64,000 nucleotides of DNA from Falsiroseomonas sp051433195 (GTDB lineage Bacteria > Pseudomonadota > Alphaproteobacteria > Acetobacterales > Acetobacteraceae). Within the stretch, counting starts at the first letter, position 1. Each line of letters starts with the position of its first letter. Below, in pieces: positions 7,944 through 15,329 of this stretch. The notes beneath the pieces were generated by a model. The model ran no database searches. It was not told where the DNA came from and saw nothing but the letters and a program-made list of their open reading frames with translations. Made by a program: the position numbers and the translations under genes. The stretch is from contig NZ_JBHMFT010000022.1 of the NCBI RefSeq assembly GCF_051433195.1, positions 21,488 through 85,487 of the forward strand, written 5' to 3'.

Positions 7944-8807
7944 TTGGACGCGGTCTTCGGCCCCTTCATCGAGTTCGGCTTCATGCGCCGGGCGCTGGTG
8001 GGCTGCCTGGCGCTGGCCGTGGCGGCGCCGCTGCTCGGCGTGTTCCTGATGCTGCGGCGCACCTCCCTGACCGCCGAGGTCCTGGCGCATGGGGTGACGC
8101 CCGGTATTGCCGCGGGGTTTCTCATCGCCGGGCTTTCGGTGCCGGCCATGTCGCTCGGCGGGCTGGTCGCCGGGCTGGCGGTGGCGGTCGGCGCCGGGGC
8201 GCTGTCGCGGGCGACGGGGGGGCGGGAGGATGCCTCGCTGACGGCGCTGTATCTCATCGCGCTTGCGCTCGGCGTCACGCTGGTGTCGCTGCGGGGCGAT
8301 ACGGCGGACCTCACGCATCTGCTGTTCGGCCAGGTGCTCGGCGTGGATGACCCGGCGCTGCTGCTGATGGCGGGGGTGGCCACGCTGACCCTGCCGCTGC
8401 TGGCGCTGGCCTGGCGGCCGCTGGCGCTGGAATGCTTCGACCCGGGCTTCGCGCAGGCGGAAGGCGTGCGCGGCGGGTTGTGGCACGCGCTGTTCCTGGT
8501 GCTGGTGGTGCTGAACGTGCTGGCCGCCTTCCAGGCCATGGGCACGCTGATGGCGGTGGGGCTGATGATGCTGCCGGCGGTGGCCTCCCGGCACTGGGCG
8601 CGGGAATTGTCCGGGCTCGCCTATGCGGCGGTCGGGCTGGCTGTGCTGTCCGCCCTCTTTGGCCTGCTGGCGAGCTACCACCTGGACCTGCCCTCCGGCC
8701 CGGCCATCGTGCTGACCGCGGGGGTGTTGTGGGTGGTGTCCGTGGTCGCGGGGCCGGTCGATGGCCTGCTGGTGCGCTGGCTGGCGCGGCCGCACTTGGC
8801 GGGCTGA
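7944..8807 (+). CDS. znuB: Zinc/metal ABC transporter permease, ZnuB-like
   Basis: A 287-residue ABC-3 family integral membrane protein with about eight hydrophobic segments. Family hallmarks include FMRRALVGC, LMLRRTSLTAEVLAHGVTPGIA near residues 34-55 and the coupling region ALLLVPAVAS-like MMLPAVASRHWARELS. The start is TTG at 7944, two bases after the ATPase stop, so translation is probably coupled. It pairs with the upstream ATPase; the substrate-binding protein must be encoded elsewhere. Its stop lies five bases from the stop of the convergent downstream gene. Confidence 0.88.
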   Translation: MDAVFGPFIEFGFMRRALVGCLALAVAAPLLGVFLMLRRTSLTAEVLAHGVTPGIAAGFLIAGLSVPAMSLGGLVAGLAVAVGAGALSRATGGREDASLTALYLIALALGVTLVSLRGDTADLTHLLFGQVLGVDDPALLLMAGVATLTLPLLALAWRPLALECFDPGFAQAEGVRGGLWHALFLVLVVLNVLAAFQAMGTLMAVGLMMLPAVASRHWARELSGLAYAAVGLAVLSALFGLLASYHLDLPSGPAIVLTAGVLWVVSVVAGPVDGLLVRWLARPHLAG

Positions 8808-8812
8808 GGCGT

Positions 8813-9226
8813 TCAGGCGGGGTGGACCACGTCCCAATGCTCCGCGATTCGACCATCGGCGACCCTGAAAATATCCACGATCGTGCTGCCGCTGGCGTCC
8901 GGTGCCGGGGTGACGTGGACGTCCAGCCAGACCAGGTCGCCTTCCGCCGCGCTGCGGACGATCCGGCTGCGCGCCTCTGGCCCGGTCGCCAGGATGCGCG
9001 TGAACAGGGTGGCGAATCGGGCGCGGCCATCCTCGGCCAGCAGGCGCCGCACCACGCCGAGGTCACGGCGGATGAAGGCGCCCTCGTAGAATTCCACGAC
9101 CAGCCGGCGGTTGCGTTCCTCCTGCACCAGGTCGCGGCCGGCTGTGGCAGCCTGGGCGCGGGCGCCGGGGGCGGCGAGCAGGAAGGCCAGGGTGGCGAAG
9201 GCGGCGCGGCGGGGCAGGGTCTTCAC
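8813..9226 (-). CDS. Exported NTF2-like (SnoaL-type) protein
   Basis: A 137-residue protein with an N-terminal signal peptide (VKTLPRRAAFATLAFLLAAPGARAQA, cleavage likely after ARA). A nuclear-transport-factor-2-like fold follows: VVEFYEGAFIRRDLGVVRRLLAEDG, WLDVHVTPAPDASGSTIVDIFRVADGRIAEHWDVVHP. The ending resembles SnoaL-like polyketide-cyclase-family proteins of the type found in many proteobacteria; no enzyme activity can be assigned. GTG at 9226 is preferred because it places the signal peptide at the N-terminus; the frame extends further upstream. Confidence 0.8.
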   Translation of the reverse strand: MKTLPRRAAFATLAFLLAAPGARAQAATAGRDLVQEERNRRLVVEFYEGAFIRRDLGVVRRLLAEDGRARFATLFTRILATGPEARSRIVRSAAEGDLVWLDVHVTPAPDASGSTIVDIFRVADGRIAEHWDVVHPA

Positions 9227-9316
9227 GGCAGGCTCCGGGCCGAGGGGCCCTGACCAATCGGTAGCATGGTCCGGCCGGCGTGCAGCGCAGCGCCGCGTGA
9301 CCAATCGTAACGTCGC

Positions 9317-9805
9317 CTATTTCTTGGTCAGCCGGTCGAGCACGCCGAGCGCCACCGCGCCGGCCAGGAACATGCCGTGGATCGCGAGGCCCCACATCAC
9401 CGCGCGGTCGTCGTAGTTGCCGATCTCCATGAAGATCTGCAGCAGGTGGATGGAGGAGATGGCGATGAGCGCGGAGGCCAATTTGATCTTGAGGTTGCCG
9501 CGGTCGATGTTCGCGACCCAGTTCACCCCCTCCGCATCCTCGTGCCGGCCGAGGCGCGACACCAGGCTGTCGTAGGAGGAGATCATCACGGTGACGACCA
9601 GGGAGGCGACCAGCGCCGCGTCCAGCAGGTGCAGCAGCCCCAGCAGTTGCTGGTTGTCCGACCCATCCAGCGCATTGCCGGCATATTTCCACAGCTTGAC
9701 CACGAAGCCCACGCCATAGATCGCCAGCGCGACCGCCAGGCCCAGGAAGAACAGCACCAGCATGTGGCGGCTGGCGAGGATGGCTTTGTCGATGATGGAC
9801 TGCAT
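9317..9805 (-). CDS. YqhA/TIGR00645 family membrane protein
   Basis: A 162-residue inner-membrane protein with four hydrophobic segments: residues 14-36, about 53-75, about 108-126 and about 137-156. It carries the conserved central stretch VVTVMISSYDSLVSRL and the NIDRGNLKIKLASALIAISSIHLLQIFM block typical of the UPF0114/YqhA family. Function is unknown. Start ATG at 9805. It is divergent from the RidA gene with a 64-base shared upstream region. Confidence 0.85.
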   Translation of the reverse strand: MQSIIDKAILASRHMLVLFFLGLAVALAIYGVGFVVKLWKYAGNALDGSDNQQLLGLLHLLDAALVASLVVTVMISSYDSLVSRLGRHEDAEGVNWVANIDRGNLKIKLASALIAISSIHLLQIFMEIGNYDDRAVMWGLAIHGMFLAGAVALGVLDRLTKK

Positions 9806-9869
9806 GTCACGCTCCGCGATCGGCACGATTTGCCCCGTCGCGGGGCCAGAGGGAAGCATGGAGGGAAGC

Positions 9870-10223
9870 ATGGCGATTCGTCGTATCGCGGAAGAACAGC
9901 GCCTGTCGGGCGCGGTGGTCGGGGGCGGGCTGGTCTGGCTGGCCGGGCAGGTGGCGGATGATCCATCCCTGGATGCGGAGGGCCAGACGGCGGACATCCT
10001 GGCGCAGATCGACGCGCTGCTGGCGGAGGCCGGGACCGACAAGCGGGCGCTGCTGAGCGTGACCATCGTGCTGGCGGATATCCGCGACGCGCCGGCGATG
10101 AACCGGGCCTGGGATGCCTGGCTGGATGCCGCGGCCAAGCCCGCGCGGATGACGATCGAGGCGGCGCTGGTCGATCCGCGCTGGAAGGTGGAGATCACCG
10201 GGGTGGCGCAGGCGGCAAGCTGA
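9870..10223 (+). CDS. RidA family protein (enamine/imine deaminase)
   Basis: A 117-residue member of the YjgF/YER057c/RidA family; RidA hydrolyses reactive enamines/imines released by PLP enzymes. Typical elements are VWLAGQVADDP, the QTADILAQIDALLAEAG helix, LLSVTIVLADIRD and a conserved arginine in the AKPARMTIEAALVDPRWKVEI segment. ATG at 9870 follows GGAGGGAAGC; an ATG at 9858 is an alternative. A strong hairpin begins one base after the stop. Confidence 0.88.
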   Translation: MAIRRIAEEQRLSGAVVGGGLVWLAGQVADDPSLDAEGQTADILAQIDALLAEAGTDKRALLSVTIVLADIRDAPAMNRAWDAWLDAAAKPARMTIEAALVDPRWKVEITGVAQAAS

Positions 10224-10224
10224 A

Positions 10225-10268
10225 GCATTTTCAAGCCCGGCGTTTACGCCGGGCGACTCGGAAAATGC
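10225..10268. terminator. Two-tier inverted repeat after ridA, probable terminator
   Basis: An inner perfect 8-bp stem GCCCGGCG/CGCCGGGC (10235-10242 and 10247-10254, loop TTTA) is enclosed by a second perfect 8-bp pair GCATTTTC/GAAAATGC (10225-10232 and 10261-10268). The outer arms supply A/T runs on both sides, so it could act in either direction. It begins one base after the ridA stop. It could instead be a member of a dispersed palindromic repeat family. Confidence 0.6.
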
Positions 10269-10397
10269 GCCATGACCACCACCCCCTCGACCGCGGCGGC
10301 CGGGGCAGGCATTTAGCGGGCAGCCTTGCCAGTGCCCGAGGGCGGCCGCGTGGCCGCCGCAATCGGGCGCAACAGTTGCGACGAACGAGGAGTGCGC

Positions 10398-11459
10398 ATG
10401 AACATCCTGCTGACCGGCGGCCTGGGTTTCATCGGTTCGGCCGTGGTCCGTCGCCTGATCGCCACCACGGATCATGTGGTGGTGAATGTGGACAAGGAGA
10501 CCTATGCGGCGAGCCACGAGGCGCTGGACGGCGCGCGCGGCCATGCCCGCCATGTCCATGTGAAGGCCGACATCTGCGATGCGGAGGCGATGTCCGCGGT
10601 CCTCGCGCAATGGCAGCCGGAGGTGGTGATGCACCTGGCTGCCGAAAGCCATGTGGACCGCAGCATCGATGGCCCGGCCGAGTTCATCCGCACCAACGTG
10701 GTCGGCACCCAGGTGCTGCTGGAGGCGGCGCGGGCCTACTGGTCCGGCCTGTCGGAGCCGGCGAAGGCACAGTTCCGGTTCCACCACATCTCGACGGACG
10801 AGGTGTTCGGCAGCCTGGAATCCGCCGACGACAAGCCCTTCGACGAGCACACGCCTTATGACCCGCGCAGCCCCTACAGCGCGTCGAAGGCGGCCTCCGA
10901 CCACCTGGTGCGGGCCTGGCACCACACCTACGGGTTTCCGTCCTTCGTCTCCAACACCACGAACAACTACGGGCCGTGGCAATTTCCGGAGAAGCTGATC
11001 CCGCTGGTGTCGCTGAATGCGCTGCACGGTCAGCCGCTGCCGGTGTACGGCGACGGTTCCAACATCCGCGACTGGATCCATGTCGAGGATCATGCGGAGG
11101 CGCTGTGCCTCGCCGCGCTGCACGCCGGCAAGCCGGGCGGCACCTACTGCATCGGGCCGCGGCAGGAACGCAGCAACCTCCAGGTGGTGCGGGCCATCTG
11201 CGCCGTGTTGGACCGGTTGCGGCCGGACCCGGCCGGGCCGCGGGAGCGGCTGATCACCTATGTGAAGGACCGGCCGGGGCACGATTTCCGCTACGCCATG
11301 GACCCTTCCGGCGCCGAAAAGGTCTTGGGCTGGACGGCGAAGTATGATTTCGAGAGCGGTCTGGAACACACGCTGCGCTGGTACCTGGACCATGAGGCCT
11401 GGTGGGGCCCGATCCGGGCGGCGCGCTATTCCGGGCAGCGGCTCGGCAAGACGGGTTAG
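10398..11459 (+). CDS. rfbB: dTDP-glucose 4,6-dehydratase
   Basis: A 353-residue extended SDR that converts dTDP-glucose to dTDP-4-keto-6-deoxyglucose. It has the NAD motif GGLGFIG (7-13), the dehydratase triad STDEVFG (T133, D134, E135) and YSASK with Y160 and K164, plus NNYGPWQFPEKLIP and GDGSNIRDWIHVEDH of true RfbB proteins. ATG at 10398 follows GAGGAG. The other rhamnose genes (rfbA, rfbC, rfbD) are not adjacent; instead an epimerase-like SDR and a DegT aminotransferase follow. This points to an amino-deoxysugar or a partial pathway completed elsewhere. Confidence 0.93.
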   Translation: MNILLTGGLGFIGSAVVRRLIATTDHVVVNVDKETYAASHEALDGARGHARHVHVKADICDAEAMSAVLAQWQPEVVMHLAAESHVDRSIDGPAEFIRTNVVGTQVLLEAARAYWSGLSEPAKAQFRFHHISTDEVFGSLESADDKPFDEHTPYDPRSPYSASKAASDHLVRAWHHTYGFPSFVSNTTNNYGPWQFPEKLIPLVSLNALHGQPLPVYGDGSNIRDWIHVEDHAEALCLAALHAGKPGGTYCIGPRQERSNLQVVRAICAVLDRLRPDPAGPRERLITYVKDRPGHDFRYAMDPSGAEKVLGWTAKYDFESGLEHTLRWYLDHEAWWGPIRAARYSGQRLGKTG

Positions 11460-11466
11460 GGTTTAT

Positions 11467-11497
11467 CCCTCTCCCCCATCCTTCATGGGGGAGAGGG
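11467..11497. terminator. 13-bp perfect hairpin between rfbB and the epimerase gene
   Basis: CCCTCTCCCCCAT (11467-11479) and ATGGGGGAGAGGG (11485-11497) pair perfectly around a 5-base loop. There is no T-run after it, so it may be a transcript-stabilising or attenuating element, or a dispersed intergenic palindrome, rather than a simple terminator. It separates two co-oriented sugar genes. Confidence 0.5.
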
Positions 11498-11528
11498 CCT
11501 TGGATTGATGCTTGAGGAACCTGGACAC

Positions 11529-12515
11529 ATGGATGGCTGGCGCGGCAAGCGCGTGTTGGTGACGGGCGGGGCGGGGTTCCTCGGCAGCGGGTTGTGCCAT
11601 GCCCTGGCCGCCGAGGGGGCCCGTGTCGTGGCGCTGGACGTGATGGAGCCGGAGGGCGGCGCCAGCCCGCTGAACCTGGAAGGCAGCAACGTCATGCTGG
11701 TGCGGGGCGACATCCGCGACGCCGAGCTGCACAGCCTGTGCCAGGGCATCGACGTGCTGTTCAACATGGCGGCGCAGACCAGCCACATGGGCGGCCAGCG
11801 CGACCCGGTCTCCGACATCGCGATCAACGCCGTGGCGCAGGTGCGCCTCATCGGCGTGATGCGGGAGGCGGCGCCGAAGGCGACCGTGGTGCATGCCTCC
11901 ACCCGGCAGTTCTACGGCCGGCCGCAATACCTGCCGGTGGACGAGAAGCACACGGTGAACCCGCCGGACGCCAACGGCGTGTCGAAATGGGCCGGCGAAC
12001 AGTACTGGCTGCTGGAGAACCGGGTGCATGGCCGCCCGGTGGTGTCCCTGCGGCTGACCAATTGCTACGGCCCGCGGCTGCGCATCAAGGATGCCAAGCA
12101 AACCTTCCTCGGCATCTGGATCCGCCGGGTGCTGGAAGGCGAGCCCTTCGAGGTGTGGGGCGGCGAGCAGCTGCGCGACCTGACCTACCTGGACGACGTG
12201 ACGGACGCCTTCCTGCGCGCCGGCCTGCAGGCGAGCCGGCCGGAGGTGAATGGCCGCGTCTTCAACATCGGCGGCCCACCGCCACTTTCCCTGACGGAAC
12301 TGGCGGAGCGACTGATCGCGGCCAATGGCGGCCAGGGCAGCTACGTGACCAAGACCTTCCCGGCCGACCGGGCGCAGATCGATATCGGCAGCTACGCCGC
12401 CGATGACCGTGCCTTCCGCGCCGCCACCGGCTGGTGGCCGCGCATCGAAGTGGATGAGGGGCTGCGCCGGTCGCTGGACTGGTACCGGCCGCGCCTTGCC
12501 GAATACGTGGCCTGA
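11529..12515 (+). CDS. NAD-dependent epimerase/dehydratase-like protein
   Basis: A 328-residue extended SDR with TGGAGFLGSG at the nucleotide site and a sugar-nucleotide-epimerase-like C-terminal half (LRLTNCYGPRLR, WGGEQLRDLTYLDDVTDAFL, VFNIGGPPPLSLTELAERL). At the usual YxxxK active site it reads NGVSK, so the tyrosine position is occupied by asparagine; the STRQFYG motif replaces the normal STxEVYG. It may act by a modified mechanism or on an unusual substrate. ATG at 11529 is preferred over 11508 because GAGGAA lies nine bases upstream. It is flanked by rfbB and a DegT aminotransferase, so a role in NDP-sugar processing is likely. Confidence 0.82.
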   Translation: MDGWRGKRVLVTGGAGFLGSGLCHALAAEGARVVALDVMEPEGGASPLNLEGSNVMLVRGDIRDAELHSLCQGIDVLFNMAAQTSHMGGQRDPVSDIAINAVAQVRLIGVMREAAPKATVVHASTRQFYGRPQYLPVDEKHTVNPPDANGVSKWAGEQYWLLENRVHGRPVVSLRLTNCYGPRLRIKDAKQTFLGIWIRRVLEGEPFEVWGGEQLRDLTYLDDVTDAFLRAGLQASRPEVNGRVFNIGGPPPLSLTELAERLIAANGGQGSYVTKTFPADRAQIDIGSYAADDRAFRAATGWWPRIEVDEGLRRSLDWYRPRLAEYVA

Positions 12516-12529
12516 GGGAGGGCCGACAG

Positions 12530-13660
12530 ATGAACGCGACCACCATCACCGTGCCGCAGGCCGACCCCGGCGCCGGCTACCGCGCCCACAAGGCGGAGAT
12601 CGACGCCGCGGCGCTGCGGGCGCTCGGCTCCGGCTGGTATATCCTGGGCCAGGAAGGCGCCGCCTTCGAGAAGGAGTTTGCTGCCTGGCAGGGTGCGGCC
12701 CGCGCCGTCGGCTGCGCCAATGGCACGGACGCCTTGATGCTGACCCTGCGCGGCATGGGCATCGGCGCGGGCTGCACCGTGGTCACCGTCTCCCACACCG
12801 CGGTCGCCACCGTCGCCGCCATCGAGATGACCGGGGCGACGCCCCTGCTGGTCGATATCGACCCGGACACCATGACCATGGACCCGGACGAACTGGTCGC
12901 CGTGCTGAACGATCCGCCGCCGGGGCTGCCGCCGATCCGCGCCATCATCCCGGTGCATCTGTACGGCCAGTCCTGCGACCTCGAACCGATGCTGGCGGCG
13001 TGCCGCGAGCATGGCGTGATGGTGATCGAGGACTGCTCCCAGGCGCATGGCGCGACGCTCGGCGGGCGCAAGGTCGGCACGATGGGCGATGCGGCGTGCT
13101 TTTCCCTGTACCCGACAAAGAACCTCGGCGCGCTGGGCGATGGCGGCGTGATGTCGACCGATGATGCGGCGCTGGCCGACCGTATCGGCGCGATCCGGCA
13201 ATATGGCTGGAAGGAGCGCTACATCAGCGACACCATCGGCGTGAACAGCCGGCTGGACGAGGTGCAGGCGGCGATCCTGCGGGTGCGCCTGACCCACCTG
13301 GACGCTGCCAATGCGCGGCGCGGGGAGATCGCGGCGCGCTACGACGCGGCGCTGGCCGATTCGTCCTACGCGCCGCCGGTGCGCCGCGCCGGGGCCGGCC
13401 ACGTCTTCCACCAGTATGTGCTGCGCGTGCCGGATCGCGCCGGGCTGATGGCGCGGCTGCGGGCGGAGGGGGTGGCGACCGCCATCCACTACCCGGCGCC
13501 GGTGCATCTGCAACCGGCCTATCGCGGCCGCACGCCGCTCGGCCCGGCCGGCTGCGCCGAGACGGCGCGGGCGGCGGGGGAGGTGATGAGCCTGCCGATG
13601 TTCCCCGAACTGACCGAGGCGCAGATCGACCACGTCTGCCGGGTGCTGCGCGCGCTGTAG
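12530..13660 (+). CDS. DegT/DnrJ/EryC1 family sugar aminotransferase
   Basis: A 376-residue PLP-dependent aminotransferase of the sugar-aminotransferase family, with GTDALMLTLRGMGIG at the phosphate end, a VIEDCSQAHGA motif with the PLP-ring aspartate, and SLYPTKNLGALGDGG with the Schiff-base lysine at 197. Such enzymes put an amino group on a keto-sugar nucleotide. With rfbB two genes upstream, a dTDP-3- or 4-amino-6-deoxyhexose is a plausible product, but the regiochemistry cannot be read from sequence. It starts 14 bases after the epimerase stop with a GGGAGGG element upstream. Its stop is six bases from the convergent M81 gene. Confidence 0.87.
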   Translation: MNATTITVPQADPGAGYRAHKAEIDAAALRALGSGWYILGQEGAAFEKEFAAWQGAARAVGCANGTDALMLTLRGMGIGAGCTVVTVSHTAVATVAAIEMTGATPLLVDIDPDTMTMDPDELVAVLNDPPPGLPPIRAIIPVHLYGQSCDLEPMLAACREHGVMVIEDCSQAHGATLGGRKVGTMGDAACFSLYPTKNLGALGDGGVMSTDDAALADRIGAIRQYGWKERYISDTIGVNSRLDEVQAAILRVRLTHLDAANARRGEIAARYDAALADSSYAPPVRRAGAGHVFHQYVLRVPDRAGLMARLRAEGVATAIHYPAPVHLQPAYRGRTPLGPAGCAETARAAGEVMSLPMFPELTEAQIDHVCRVLRAL

Positions 13661-13666
13661 CGGAGG

Positions 13667-15229
13667 CTACCCGCCGCGCACGGGCACATCCTCCGGCCGC
13701 GGCGGGGTCCATTCCATCTCCGGGTCCAGCGGGTGGATCGGCCGCGGCACCTGCCGCCACGGCACGCGGGCGAGCACCACGGTGGTCAGGCCGCGCACAT
13801 CGACCTCGATGATGCGGTCGTTCGGAAAGATGTCGTCGAAGCCGGCGCGGAAATGGCCGCGGGACTTCACCACCAGGCTCCGCGCCGCGCGCAGGTCCAC
13901 GCCGAGCATCTCCAGCATCGCCGGTTCCGCCAGTTGCTTGCGCTGCGTCACCACGGCGACGCGCAGCCAGCCGATGCGGAGCAGGGCCGTGGGGCCGAGC
14001 GGGACCTGGCGGCCGGCATAGATGCCACGGCGGCCGATGCAGGCGCCATCGGACAGCGCCTCCACCACCGCCTCGGCCTCCAGCCGGTGCGACAGCGGGT
14101 GGGTCTCGTCCCGGTTGAAGCGGGCGGTGAAGCGGGCACCGGCGCCGAGCGCATGGGCCTCCGCCGCCAGGGCCGGGTCGTTGTGGATGCCGAGCACGGC
14201 GCCGTGGACGCCGGCCTTCAGGAAGGCGTCGAGGATATCGGTGGTATTGCCGCGGCCGCCGCCGCCGGGATTGTCGGCGACATCGGCGAACAGCAGCGAG
14301 GGCCTGGCCGGGTCGCGCCCGGCTGCCAGCGCCATCGCCGTGGCATCCTCCAGGCTGGTCAGGTTGGTGGTCCAGCGATGCCGGCTGTCCCAGATCCAGG
14401 CGGCGATCTCCGCCACCACCGCCTGCGCCCGGGCCGCATCGGTGCGGGTGGTGACGATGACCGAAAGCCCGTTCTTCGGCGTGTCGCCGAGCGAGAAGCC
14501 GGACAGGATGGAGACGTTCAGCACCTCATGGTCCAGGAAGCGCTGGCCGTGGGCGATGGCGTCGGCATAGGGGCCGGCGGCGGTGTTCTGGCTCGTCGCC
14601 GGCGGGATGAAGGGCAGCTTTCCGAACGCCATCCGCGGGCGCATCCCACCCAGCATGGCCCGCATCGCCGCCGCACATTCCGCGCCGCGCTCGGCCATGT
14701 CGACATGCGGGTTGGTCAGGAACGAGCAAAGCATGTCGGCGTGCTGGACCATGCGCCAGGAGATGTTGCCGTGCAGGTCGAGCGTTGCCAGCACCGGCAC
14801 GTCCGGCCCGACGAGGCCGCGCACCAGCTCCAGCACCGTGCCGTCCGGGTCCGGATCCTCCGTCGCCGTGGCGGCGCCGTGGAGGGCGAGGAACACGCCA
14901 TCCAGCGGCAACGCGGCGCGCAGCAGCGCCTCCAGCCGGGCCAGGTAGTCCTGGAACACGGCCTGGTCGATGGGGCCGGAGGCGCCGGCGCCGGCGGCGA
15001 TGGTGCAGATGGGCTGCCAGGGGCGGCCGGCATCCATGGCCCGGATGAAGCCGGTCAGGCCGGTCGGGCCGCGCGGGGCGGGAAGGGCGAGGTCCGCGGC
15101 GAGCGCCGCGCCTTCCAGCCAGCAGGTCGCCTCGAACTCCGCGCGGCTGGCGACGGGGGCGTGGCCGTTGCTTTCCAGCATGAAGCCGCCGAGCGCGATG
15201 CGGGGGCCGTTCGCGGCTGGGGCGGTCAT
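13667..15229 (-). CDS. M81 family metallopeptidase-like protein (MlrC-like)
   Basis: A 520-residue protein with the N-terminal MlrC domain (GGFMLESNGHAPVASRAEF, LDGVFLALHGAATATEDPDPDG, VPVLATLDLHGNIS) and the C-terminal MlrC domain (LLFADVADNPGGGGRGNTTDIL). MlrC of sphingomonads degrades linearised microcystin fragments. Most homologues in soil alphaproteobacteria have unknown substrates and may be metal-dependent amidohydrolases of peptides or related amides. The N-terminal HxxE-type metal residues and the NPGGG loop are visible. ATG at 15229. It diverges from the PEP-carboxylase-like gene. Confidence 0.85.
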   Translation of the reverse strand: MTAPAANGPRIALGGFMLESNGHAPVASRAEFEATCWLEGAALAADLALPAPRGPTGLTGFIRAMDAGRPWQPICTIAAGAGASGPIDQAVFQDYLARLEALLRAALPLDGVFLALHGAATATEDPDPDGTVLELVRGLVGPDVPVLATLDLHGNISWRMVQHADMLCSFLTNPHVDMAERGAECAAAMRAMLGGMRPRMAFGKLPFIPPATSQNTAAGPYADAIAHGQRFLDHEVLNVSILSGFSLGDTPKNGLSVIVTTRTDAARAQAVVAEIAAWIWDSRHRWTTNLTSLEDATAMALAAGRDPARPSLLFADVADNPGGGGRGNTTDILDAFLKAGVHGAVLGIHNDPALAAEAHALGAGARFTARFNRDETHPLSHRLEAEAVVEALSDGACIGRRGIYAGRQVPLGPTALLRIGWLRVAVVTQRKQLAEPAMLEMLGVDLRAARSLVVKSRGHFRAGFDDIFPNDRIIEVDVRGLTTVVLARVPWRQVPRPIHPLDPEMEWTPPRPEDVPVRGG

Positions 15230-15329
15230 GCACGAATCCCTCGATGGTTCGGCGCCAGCATGGGGCGGCGTGCGCGCATTGCAAAACTCTGCTGGCGCGG
15301 GCGCCCTTCGCAGATGCAGCATGGCCGGC

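Noticed and set aside
10341..10380. Short inverted repeats GGCGGCC/GGCCGCC and CGCAA/TTGCG before rfbB
   Set aside because: Arms of 5-7 bp in GC-rich sequence occur by chance too often to support a site.
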